From Calamus simplicifolius (lineage: Eukaryota > Streptophyta > Magnoliopsida > Arecales > Arecaceae), in the NCBI GenBank assembly GCA_900491605.1, contig UESW01004080.1:1098550-1162549 (forward strand): a stretch of DNA of 64,000 nucleotides, given 5' to 3'. Both the position numbers and the translations under genes were made by a program. Below are positions 36,901 through 47,480 of the stretch, in pieces. Numbering within the stretch: position 1 is the stretch's first letter; every line of letters begins with the position of its first letter. The notes below the pieces were generated by a model. That model was given only the letters and a program-made list of their open reading frames with translations, searched no databases and was not told the origin of the DNA.

Positions 36901-39900
36901 GATGTAAGAATTTCCCATCATGCATTATATGCAGTGCATCAAGAATTGTTGTATCCAATGTCGCAAATTCAGGGTTCGCAGTCATTACCTATAAAATAAA
37001 ATAATAAAAATGCAATATATCACAAAAGAAATGACAAAAGGAATAAAAAAAACTAATGAGAAAAGAAAAGTTCAAAACTAACCATACAAAAATTATGGCA
37101 TGAAGCATTTGAAACATCATATGGGTATATTTTCACACCAGTGTCGAGACTAATTAAGACAGTATAGCGATATTGCCGGTAATATAACATGTAATAGTTT
37201 ACCAGTGTAGAAAATGTTGATCTATGTGACGTGACGCCCATGATTGATAACTGCCAATGTGCAGTAAACTGCACATGGCAGTTATCTATATGAGAAACGT
37301 TCTCTGATGGAGAAACCGCTCTTTCGTGATTATATATATCGATATTGCCGATAATATAACATGTAATAGTTTACCAGTGTAGAAAATGTTGATCTATGTG
37401 ACATGACGCCCATGATTGATAACTGCCAATGTGCAGTAAACTGCACATTGGCAGTTATCTATATGAGAAACGTTCTCTGATGGAGAAACCGCTCTTTCGT
37501 GATTATATATATCGAAAAGGATAAGGGCTGTGAGGCGATAAGTGAGATTGAGAAAGAAGGATCATAATCTAATACAGAAGGATAGTTCGGATTGTGACAA
37601 AGGGTAACACCACAACCTAGCGTTCAGATTATTCGTGGAATCGTCAAGGTAAGTAAATCCGATCTTGTATGAATCGACATTGGTATCAAGCCACATTGAT
37701 GATTCCCTTATTAATTTTTTTTTGAATAACATGATATGCGATATGCCATGAGAGTTATATATTTGAAATTAGATAAAGATATGCTCTTTCAAATTTGAAA
37801 ATGGTATCTATATCATTAATTTTAGATAAATGTAGATGTGGATAAGTGTTAAGAAAGATGTTCTTTTAAATTTTAAAATGATATAGATACGTGTTATATT
37901 TTTTTGAGAGAGATCTTGCGAACGGGAACGATTCTAGAGAAAATAGAATTTTATAGAAGGATTCTCAAATTGTATGTACAGACATAATGATCATGAGAAG
38001 GATGGCCAACTTAGATTTAAATTACCTTTGTTGTGCATGGCCTTCACTGTTTTGTCTTCTCTCTTGTTTGATTTGTTTTATCCCTTTTTCAGTATTTATT
38101 TATTTATTTTATTTCTCTCTTTGTTTGGACGGAGGATATCTCATGGAGTGTTGTTATCAACGTATAAACCGCTTTCCTGTGGTTCTCCGATTCCACAGAT
38201 GACATGTGGAATATATCAAGGCACATCGTAATATAGAAGCCCAACACCACTAATGTCTCCGACCTGCTCGAGATGCCACTGCAGCAAGTACACCACCATG
38301 CTCCCTTTCCTTGGCAACAATATCATTGGCCCCGCGCAAGCGTGCTAGAGCTCCAGTGACCTGGGGATCTTGACACTGTAGAGAATCGTTCACGTTCCCA
38401 AGATCTCTCTCAAAAAAAAAAAATAACACGCATCTATATCATTTTAAAATTTAAAAGAACATCTTTCTTAACACTTATCCACATCTACATTTATCCAAAA
38501 TTAATGATATAGATACCATTTTTAAATTTGAAAGAGCATATCTTTATCTAATTTCAAATATATAACTCTCATGGCACATCGCATATCATGTTATTCAAAA
38601 AAAATCAATAAGGGAATCATCAATTTTGGCTCTGATACCAATGTCAATTCATACAATAATAAATCTATGGATCGGATTTACTTACCTGATGATTCCACGA
38701 ATAATCTGAATTCTAGGTTGTGGTATTACCCTTTGTCACAATCCGAACTATCCTTCTGTATTAGATTCTGATTCTTCTTTGTCAATCTCACTTATCGGCC
38801 CACAGCCCTTATCCTTTTCAATATATATAATCGCGAAAGAGCGGTTTCTCCATCGAAGAACGTTTCTCATATAGATAACTGCCAATGTACAGTTATCCAG
38901 TTATCAATCATGGGCGTCACGTCATATAGATTTACATGAAAATTATTGCTAGTCAATGGATGCCAACAGAAGACCAGCATATAGAAGAGAGGCTACAATT
39001 TTCAGCAATGAAGATTTTCGGAGCACTCATAATTCTCATAATAACCATGATGACCATAATGTTAATAAAGAAGGTGATGATAATGCTATATAGCAAGAAA
39101 GATAGCAACAGCCCCATTGAGGTTGCATGACTGAAGCAACCATTTTATATTTTTGCTCAAAGAGGATATGGCATGCTAAATCAGGGCAAAAAAGATTGAA
39201 ACTGCAGTCTCGTGATGTAGGAGTGAATGTATGACCAACAGTGGCATCCCATAAGGAACTAGCCAAAACAATTGATGGACTAGAAACAAAGCTCATGATT
39301 ATCTAAAAGATTCATGGCAAGAATTGAAATATGTCTGTCGATGGCTTGCCAACCTACCACCAGCACGTACCACCATTCTGTGCCAGTTCTAGAGCTTGGC
39401 ATGCCTGGAACCCACTGCCCTGACACAAGCCAAGTACTAGCATGCAGATGAGATAATGCCAGTGCTGCAAGCCATTGAGGCACTGGCATGGTACATAATA
39501 AGCCATGCCATTGTGATAACCAATGGACACCTATACTAATAATGGTAACAATAGATGATAGTAAGAGTAAGAGAAAGCCTAAAAAGATATAGAAGCTAGA
39601 GCAAGATAGCAGAGAAACTTGGTAGTACCTAAAGATAGAAGACCATGAGTGATGAATAAATAAGAATATGTTATAATAACATGAAAAAAGGAAGTATGCT
39701 CTTTGTCTCTCTCTTATTGCATAACATTTGTAACTTTCATTAAAGCCTCAAATTGGCTGGTATTATTCCCTAATATGGCATATATATTTATAGATTTGCT
39801 CATCGACACTCATTTAAATATTTGACGTAGACATAGTTACACTTGACATCCTAAGTCAACTGTCAGTGGCAGAGAGAAGTCCAAGGTCTCAAACTACTAA

Positions 39901-42900
39901 TGCATCAGGCATTTAGACAACAAATCAGAAAAAGCAACAAAAGGACTCAACAAAGTACTCATCATTGATTTTGGGCAGGAAAAAATAAGGAAAAAATAAA
40001 CAAGAAAGCTGTGACAAGCTCATCATCTAAAAAATAAATAAACAGTCAAAAGAAATTCATGAGGTCCTACTGCAAGGAAAGCATATTGATGGTTAGAGGA
40101 GGGTGCTGGCTAACATAAGCACGCACTGGAATTATACATAATGGAGCCATAATGCAGTTTGCAATGATCTGTGAAGCTTGCAAACAAGAAAACCATGCCA
40201 GATCATCATCTGAGAAAAAAATAAACAGGAAAAGGAGATTCATGAGGTACTAATGCAAGTAAAGTATATTGATTCTTAGATGGCGGAGGAGGCTAGCTAA
40301 CAAGAACTCCCAGTTGAATTATACATAACAGAGCCACAATGAAGTTTGCAAACTTATTTCAAGAGAGAAGAAGAACAAATAATGAGACATGAACTGTGAA
40401 AAAAAAAGGAGAAAAGAACATTAGAACAAATCTGAGGAACCATTCTCAATCCAAGAAACGAACAGGCAGACATGCATGCCTGCAGTGACATCACAGACTC
40501 AAAAATACAGCTTTTCCAAAGGAAATGGTGGAAGATACAAAAGCAAGAATTCAGAGGGGCGAAATGAAAATTCTCTAAAGACAAACCAGCAGCATCCAAA
40601 GCAATCCTGATGCATGTGTTACTGCATCAATAATAAGATTATAGTCTTAAACCTTGATAGCCCTAATGCTATATATATGACATCAATAATATTAATGCAA
40701 TCTTGACACAACACATGTCACATTGGACTTTGGGATACCGATGCCTTATAAAGTAATGAGACCTTAAAGTATTAGCCACATTGCAATCACACTGATTTCT
40801 CCAAGCAAATCGCCATATGTAATCAAACCAATCATTGAAAGAATATTCTGACTGTAACTTATTAATGGAGATAATAGATCTACATGCACACCAAAAATCT
40901 ACAAGTATTCAATTATCTATATGCTACCCCATAAGCTTGCACACAAATGCTTCAAGCAACCCAGTAGTATATGTTGCACATGCCAAGCTCAGAGAAGGGC
41001 CACATGTCTCATTGAATCCATCTGGAATTTGATTAGTGTGGATCAGGTTATCGCATCTTACTACTACAAGATCTTTTAAACTCCCGTATATCCCTTGAAA
41101 TGAATTTGCAATCAACACACAGAAAACATGTAGATAAGCATGCAGTGTACTTTCTCTCAATGTCTTTAAAAAACATGAGAATTTAACTGATGCTACTTGA
41201 GATACATTCCCTTCCATCAGCACAACTTTGAAACCAATAGTTAAAGAAACCGAGCCAATTTATTCCAACAGAACAGAAAAGGAAATATGAAATGGAAAAT
41301 ACACAATATGGGTATATCAAAAGAATAAAGTCTCCAAAGAGTGAGAGGTTGGTTGGACATACCAACTTGTTTGCAACCAAAAAAAGTCATACAAAAGTGC
41401 AATTGAAAATGATGCTTCCTCATAATGCCATATTACAATAAATTAAAAATAATAATAATAGCAAATGACCTATTTCAAATTAAATATCAAAAATGACTTA
41501 TCAACTTATTTTGTGTGGAGAAGGCACACATCCACATGTCCTAAGAAGAGTTGCAGACATGCTATTATAAAGATGTCTAAAACTCAAACAAAAGTTGCTA
41601 TCACCTAACCAGCTAAATGAAAAAAGCCCCCTTCATTAAAGGTCTTAATTATGCACCATTAACAAGATGTACAGGATTGTAAATGAAAGTGTTAAGTCTT
41701 AGTTACAATGTCAGTAAATGACTTCAAGGGGTACTTATTTGAAAGGACTAACATTTGAAGTATGTCATAAAAAATTACACGATCCGCACTATAGTATATA
41801 TTGCAACCCCCGAGCATTCTTCCAATTAAAAAAAAAATCCAATATCTTATGTATTTCTCCAATTAGAAAATGCATTAATAGATGAAGCAGTGTGTAAAGC
41901 TTGATCTGAAATCACTAGAATAATCATTGTTCCATTAGATTCCAGGATGTTAAAAAACATGTTGGCAATAACACTTGAAAGCAGGTTACTCTGGTAGGCC
42001 TTTAGTCAACTAAGCTTATCTAGCAAAGCATCAAGCATTCAAAAGCAAGTTGCACACGCGATCATATACAGAGAATTTGTTAGCGTATTTGAATTAAACA
42101 AACATCATATTCCCGAGAGATAGGTACACTTGAAGGGGGAAATTTGCAGACTATATTGATCCCAATTGCTAAAGAAATAACAATGAAAAATGGGTTTCAC
42201 ATAAAGGAACCTTTTCCACTAGTGTCAACTCAGGGGAAAGATTCTGAGCCACTACTCGCATGAGTACATCCTTTGATCTGTAGAATATTGCAATGAAGTG
42301 GACATCAGTGACTAATTAAAAGGAATGGCAGTCGAAAGCAACTTGACTGGCAAGTTTACAGCAAATGAGTTTCCAAAGACAAATCATTCAAAGCAAAAGA
42401 CATACGTTAGAATTCCTTGAGGGCTGTTTCCAGTCACAATGATCACCGAATTAACTCGAAGCTCACGCATCTTTTTGGTGGCAACAAACACAGGATCTGA
42501 AGGAGACACCACTGCAACTCTGCAAATAGAGATAGTTACAAAACTAAAAAAATGATTTGTTTCTTTATTAGATAATAGTATTAGAAACTTCATTAAAATA
42601 ACAATTAATTGGCACATAGATCTTGATAATTACTTGGTGTTCTCTGTGATAATGGTTGACAGAGAAGGCTTAAGCATCCGCTCTCGAAGAGTCTCTATAA
42701 AAGCATAAGGACCTGCAGCCAAAAATGATACTTAACATAAATAAATAGAGGATGCCAACCTATTGTATTAACAAATGTTAAGCGAAAACCACTAAAGGTC
42801 TACTTTTGGCCACTCAAAATTACAAGCAAATTTAGTACAAACATCTTAAGTGCATCTGGAAATCTATTAGGTGAACCTATAGTTAATGGCTCTATTTTGG

Positions 42901-45900
42901 ATAGAATTTTAGAGTTAACATTTTTCCTTAATCCATATAATTATTGTATATGGCATTCTATTTTTGCTTAAATAATTGCTTAGCTCTTGGCAGTCAGTTT
43001 CCCTTGTCAACAAAGCAAAAGCAACTTGTGGAATGATATGCTTTCGACAAATCAGGTCCTCGTCTTGTTTCTAGATTTATTCAATAATTTCCAGCATTTT
43101 GAAAGACATGGCTTCATGTCAGAGTAAAGGCTACAATGTTAGCAAAGATCCAATCTAATGATCTATAAAAGAATTGATAATAAAAAGGTGGTTGAACAAG
43201 TAATAACTGGAAAAGTTGCTTCCCCATTGGCGTTCAACCCCTTCCACAGCAGCAGCTATGGCACTGCCTTGCTCTGCAGCCTTTTCCATTCTCGATATAG
43301 CATCATACAGGCACTTTGTAATATCCAGCATGGCAATAACTTCACCATTTTCTACCACAGGAAGGTGCCTAAATTTGCCTGACAGAGATAAATAGATAAG
43401 TCATAATGGAAAACCATGTTTAGTAACAAAAGAAAATGAGCATGCATTAATAACATGGCATTAATCTGCCATGAAAAACCTAATGATTTGATGATATCAG
43501 TAAGAAAGAGAGAACATGTAAACATATGCAAGTAACACTACAGTTTTGTACCATAACTATATATAGCATTCCAATACCATCTAATAGACATGCAATAAAA
43601 AAAAAAAAAAAAGATGACATGCCAACTGGGACTTGACGAAACAGTTCATATGAATTTTAACATATTTGCTAGTAAATTTTCAAGAAAGTTTAGACCTTTC
43701 ACCTTGTTTTAGAACATAGAGAAGCATAAAATATAATTTTCCTTCAGTAAGGTAGAAAATTTCACTGAACATCACATGTCAGGTTTTTATGATTTGTATA
43801 GAGGATGATCCTGAGTATCTATCAAGTGTCTCTAAAAAGGTTAAGAAACAGAAGAAGAGAAAGAACTTAGATGTTAAGGGGACAAATTGTAAGGAAAAAA
43901 ACTTAGAGATGATCCAGGTCTCGTCACTTTTATGCAACAAATTCTTTCAAAGCTCTGCAGCTCCATATTCTTAGCAACTTAAAAGTTTTTAAAAGGTTCA
44001 TTATGCATGTAAATAGATGCAGAGGTTAGATATGTCATTCAAGTATTCCATCTCTGGTTACTAGCTTTATTACTCTCAGGTTTTCTTCCTACTTCGAAAC
44101 ATGATTTTAATCAGACTTAGCAGGATCTTCCAGGTGCCCAATCAGTTTGATTGGCTAAGCTAGTTCTTTTAAAATTTATTCCAACCTCACAAATACATAA
44201 GGATCACTGAAATATAGATCCATAGAAGATGTGCTCACCAAACATTTAACAACCACTCACAAAGGCTCAGGTTCGTTGCTAGGAAAGGTAGAGCTGACAT
44301 AACAAGTTTTCATGCAAAACTGAGCATTACCGGTGATCAGACAAAACTTATCAGGAAGTACAGGAAAACAGTTGCTCTCTAAACACCAAAAAAAACCTCA
44401 AAGCCTAATCATAAAACATATCATAGCACCTTCTACTCAATTTGAGAGAAAATTCTCTTCTAAGAAAACATACTCCATTTCTTTTTTACTTCCCTACACA
44501 ATTCAAATCAAAGATCCACTATATTCATACATGGGATGACCTCCTCATTGTCCCGGTGCCACAAGCCTTCTTTTCCCATCTGATAAACGAAACAATCAAA
44601 AAATTCTTCCTCCAAATTTAGGGTGTATTTAGTTTTTGAGAATAATCTTGTTTTCTATTTTCATTTTTATAGAAAACAGAAAATACTAGTGAAAACATAC
44701 TTAGTGAGTGAAAATAAAATAGTTTTCTAAAAAACATAACTTCAATATTGCAAGAAAAAAAAAAGCAGAAAACAATTTTAAAATGTTTTATTATTTTCCA
44801 CTAACATAAAGAAGGGAATGAAAAACAAAAGCTAGAAAACTTAAAAAATAGAAGTGAATGATATTTTCTTTAATTTTTTTCTGCCTATCCTCTTGAAAAG
44901 CGTTATTGATAAATGATAATAAAAATAAAAAAGTAGAAAATATTTTTTTATTTTCATCTATTAAATTCATGTTCTAGAGAATAAGAAGTAGAAAATGAAA
45001 ATTATTTTCAGATAATAAAAACAGAAAATGAAAACAAAATTATTCTCTAAAATCAGATGCAGCCTTATATTTTCTCTCATGATATGAGTGCCCCTTACTA
45101 TTGACACAAAGTATCAGTAATTGCATTTTTTTTCTCCAGAAATCTGGCTCGAACAGCACGATGGAGGGTCGGTTCGTGAATCGATACGTCACCCTTCATC
45201 GCTTAGGAAATAAGAACTATAACCTTTTCCCGCCTTAATCACTCAACTCAAGTAAGACGTTCTGCCATTTCTCTAGGTAGCATAATCCACAGCAATACCT
45301 TAGCACATACCAAAACATAACCTTTTGTTCTCAAAAAAGAGAATATTTTTTAAAGAAAAAAAAATCATGAACCAACCAACCTTGGACCATCCTCTGCAAC
45401 GCCTCAATAGCCATCGTATCCGCCATGACAAACACCGGATTCCTAGTCATGATCTTTGAAATAATCGTTTGCTCTGTTCTCAATCCCTCCGCTATAACCC
45501 TGGTTGATATATCCTATACGCACAAGGACACAAAATCCATTAAAAGATCGAACTTTAGGCCCGAGAAAGGGAAAACAACATCATCAAAACAACTTTATCT
45601 GTAACAATTCCAGAGAGAAGCCCGTTGGAATCCGTGAGCAGCACGGCGTCCAGCCTCCGGGCAGCCATCCTCCGGCACGCATCAGAGACGGTCATTCCCT
45701 CGGAAATGGTCAGAGCTTTCGACAATCTCAGCTTCTTCACCGTCCTCTCACCCCTGCGCCAGCTCCAGAACAAATCAAAACCCAAACTATATCGCAGAAA
45801 AAAGACACGATCAATAAGAAATGAATCGACTTTCTTACAACGCTTGGTTGGGGGATATCGTCTTGGCGGGGTTCCCGTTCCCGTTGACGGCGGCGACGGT

Positions 45901-46008
45901 GGCGACGTCGCTCCCGTTCTCCGAGACGGGGGCCTTCCTCCCGGCCGCCGGGCCCCGCCGCGCGGCTAAGTGATTCCTTCTCGGCGGAGGGACGGGGTTG
46001 GTGGTCAT
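33921..46008 (-). CDS. CBSCBSPB: CBS-CBS-PB1 domain membrane protein
   Basis: Fourteen exons on the minus strand: 46008-45839, 45753-45594, 45513-45381, 43378-43208, 42712-42634, 42519-42406, 42277-42211, 36988-36883, 36812-36754, 36082-35973, 35897-35782, 35660-35578, 35494-35405, 34097-33921. All phases agree and the product is 544 aa with no break. Order: Pro/Arg-rich low-complexity N-terminus; two CBS domains (about 65-185; RLDAVLLTDSNGLLSGIVTD, KFRHLPVVENGEVIAMLDIT); a second CBS pair (about 235-360; VNSVIIVTGNSPQGILT, KFLHLPVL); a PB1 domain (about 410-490; LAFKFEDQKGRLHRF, YEDEEGDRVLLNTDSDL); and one C-terminal membrane helix (about 521-539). CBS pairs usually sense adenosine nucleotides; the precise role of this plant family is unknown. 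Intron 7 is about 5.2 kb and hosts a Copia-derived palindrome; intron 3 hosts a Tourist-type MITE. Confidence 0.95.
37169..37513. repeat. 172-bp tandem duplication at the left edge of the Copia palindrome
   Basis: Copies at 37169-37340 and 37341-37513 begin GATATTGCCG and end GATTATATATATC, with a handful of differences. Each unit contains about 46 bp of flanking sequence plus the first ~125 bp of the LTR, so the duplication is younger than the insertion. Confidence 0.9.
37215..38937. mobile_element. Palindromic Copia-derived element: two inverted LTR-PBS-leader arms around a captured centre
   Basis: Left arm: LTR starting TGTTGATCTATG (copies at 37215 and 37387) and ending ATCGACA at 37679, then TTGGTATCAAGCC and leader to about 37935. 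Right arm: the same order on the minus strand, LTR 38936-38642, then TTGGTATCAGAGCC and leader to about 38381. TTGGTATCAGAGCC right after the LTR is the initiator tRNA-Met primer-binding site of Ty1/copia elements. The centre (37936-38380) is not part of the palindrome. GAAAA occurs at both outer edges (37210-37214 and 38938-38942), with a one-base offset at the right. No PPT, 3' LTR order or polyprotein was seen. It lies in intron 7 of the CBS-PB1 gene. Confidence 0.8.
38252..38356 (-). pseudogene. Auxin response factor N-terminal fragment (captured, with a stop)
   Basis: The minus strand reads LEL, stop, HACAGPMILLPRKGSMVVY, then LLQWHLEQVGD. This follows the start of auxin response factors (LELWHACAGP...LP..GS.VVY.PQGHLEQ), with TAG in place of the Trp codon TGG and Pro-Gln-Gly altered. 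The closest type appears to be the ARF3/ETTIN group, from memory. Further along the minus strand, YDVP and PHVIC (about 38185-38225) may be remnants of the next ARF segment. It is a fragment in the centre of the Copia palindrome and cannot make an ARF. Confidence 0.65.
44621..45064. mobile_element. Tourist-type (PIF/Harbinger) MITE in intron 3 of the CBS-PB1 gene
   Basis: A 444-bp AT-rich element. Its left end GGGTGTATTTAGTTTTTGAG matches the complement of its right end (GGCTGCATCTGATTTTAGAG) in inverted orientation. The match continues inward through GAATAATYTTGTTTTC. TTA flanks both sides (44618-44620 and 45065-45067), the 3-bp duplication of Tourist elements. The interior is largely self-complementary. 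No coding capacity. Confidence 0.75.
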
Positions 46009-47150
46009 CCTGGAGCTCGAATTCGTTACCGCAAACACAAGATTTCTGGGGCGGAAGGTAGGGAGGAGAAAGGGGGACGAGGGTTTAAAAAAAGAAAAAG
46101 AAAAAGAAAAGAAAATTTGATTGCCTTTTTCTCGCCCTCTTTTGCCTTCCGCCGTTGCGTTTAGCTTCTTATTTCGGTTTTTCCCACCCGAATCCCAGCC
46201 TTTTTGGATTTCAAATCATCGGGTGGATAATTTCGAGTAACAATAATAATAAAACAAGCAGAGATATTTTATAGAAGGTAGCGTTGAAATAACTCCAAGG
46301 CCGGGCCACGGTGGCCCTCGAGAAGTTCGAAACTATGAATGCGACTGGGGGAGGCGAGGCTAATTTGAGACATTTTATGGATGTTTGATCTCTCGAAACA
46401 AACCGACGGAGATTTTGGAAGTTTGGCGAACCTTACCTTCCGTGCCGCGAGTTTTGGGATCAACCATGGCTTGAAAGGAATTTGACGTCTATTTTAAAAC
46501 TGTTTGTATTAAATCGGAATTATATCCATATTATATTTTTAATTTTTAAATGGCAACTCAGAGCCATCCGAGCCGCAATTCCAAATCCTGTGGTCATCCC
46601 ATATTATATTTTTAATTGTTTGGTGCTTTCTTAAGTCTATATATTATACGAGAAATTTTATTATTGAATTTTTTTTATTTATTATAATTCATTATATAAT
46701 TATATGCAGAGTACTGGATCAACGTTACGGATAAGAAATTGTACCTGAAATTTTTTATTTGCTATTTAAACAACAAAATTAATGATTGAAATTTTTATTT
46801 AGTCATCGTTAAAATTTATCATTTAATATGCAACAAAGTTTTAATTATTAAAATATTTTATTTATTATAATTCGTTACATCATCGTATTATAATTTAAAT
46901 GAATTATGTGAAATCATGCTCATATATTATGCAAGTTATATATCAGCGGACTTTTAAAATGGAAGCTCACTTTGTGTAGTTTATTTTATTTTATTTTATT
47001 TTTGCTACCTGCGTTAGTTTTGTGAATCTTAGAAGCAGTGACATTTTTTTATCATCGTTAAATGGTTTTTTATACACATGGTTAAAGACTTTGATATTAG
47101 TCAGTCATATACACACTCCTGCTGCTAACAACTCTTATCACTGGAATTTC
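46009..47150. other. Upstream region of the CBS-PB1 gene and AT-rich spacer
   Basis: The leader and promoter of the minus-strand gene starting at 46008 should lie in 46009-46250, which includes an AAAAAG-repeat tract at about 46086-46115. The rest is AT-rich with no gene recognised. Confidence 0.5.
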
Positions 47151-47154
47151 CTCC

Positions 47155-47480
47155 CTCCCAAACGATTTTTCTTTCTTGAGGGCTCCCAGGTTTATCAAAA
47201 TTAACTTCGATGAAAATGTACGAAGCAAATTAACTGGCTTAGCATTTTATTTGAGGAGTCATGAAGCAATGCGAGCGGTGGAAGGAATTAGCCTTCTAAA
47301 TTTCTATCCCTCTTGAGAAGCTTTATGCAACATGGACTGGCATTTTCTATACTATCAAGATTCTTCTTGCTCAAAGTCTCTTCATTAAGGGGGACTCACA
47401 CGATGACTCTAGAGGGATTGCTATAATCATGCTCCTATCAACCATCTGCTCCTTGATTTATCGAAAAGTCAACTCAATGA
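47155..47480 (+). pseudogene. Degenerate RNase H domain relic of a retroelement
   Basis: The plus strand reads FIKINFDENVRSKLTGLAFY, then AVEGISLLNF and, after frame changes, SLFIKGDS. This resembles the RNase H-like domain found at the end of plant LINE polyproteins (K.NFDG....G.AG.V.RD ... GDS). Several stops and shifts interrupt it, and no reverse transcriptase remains next to it. Confidence 0.5.
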
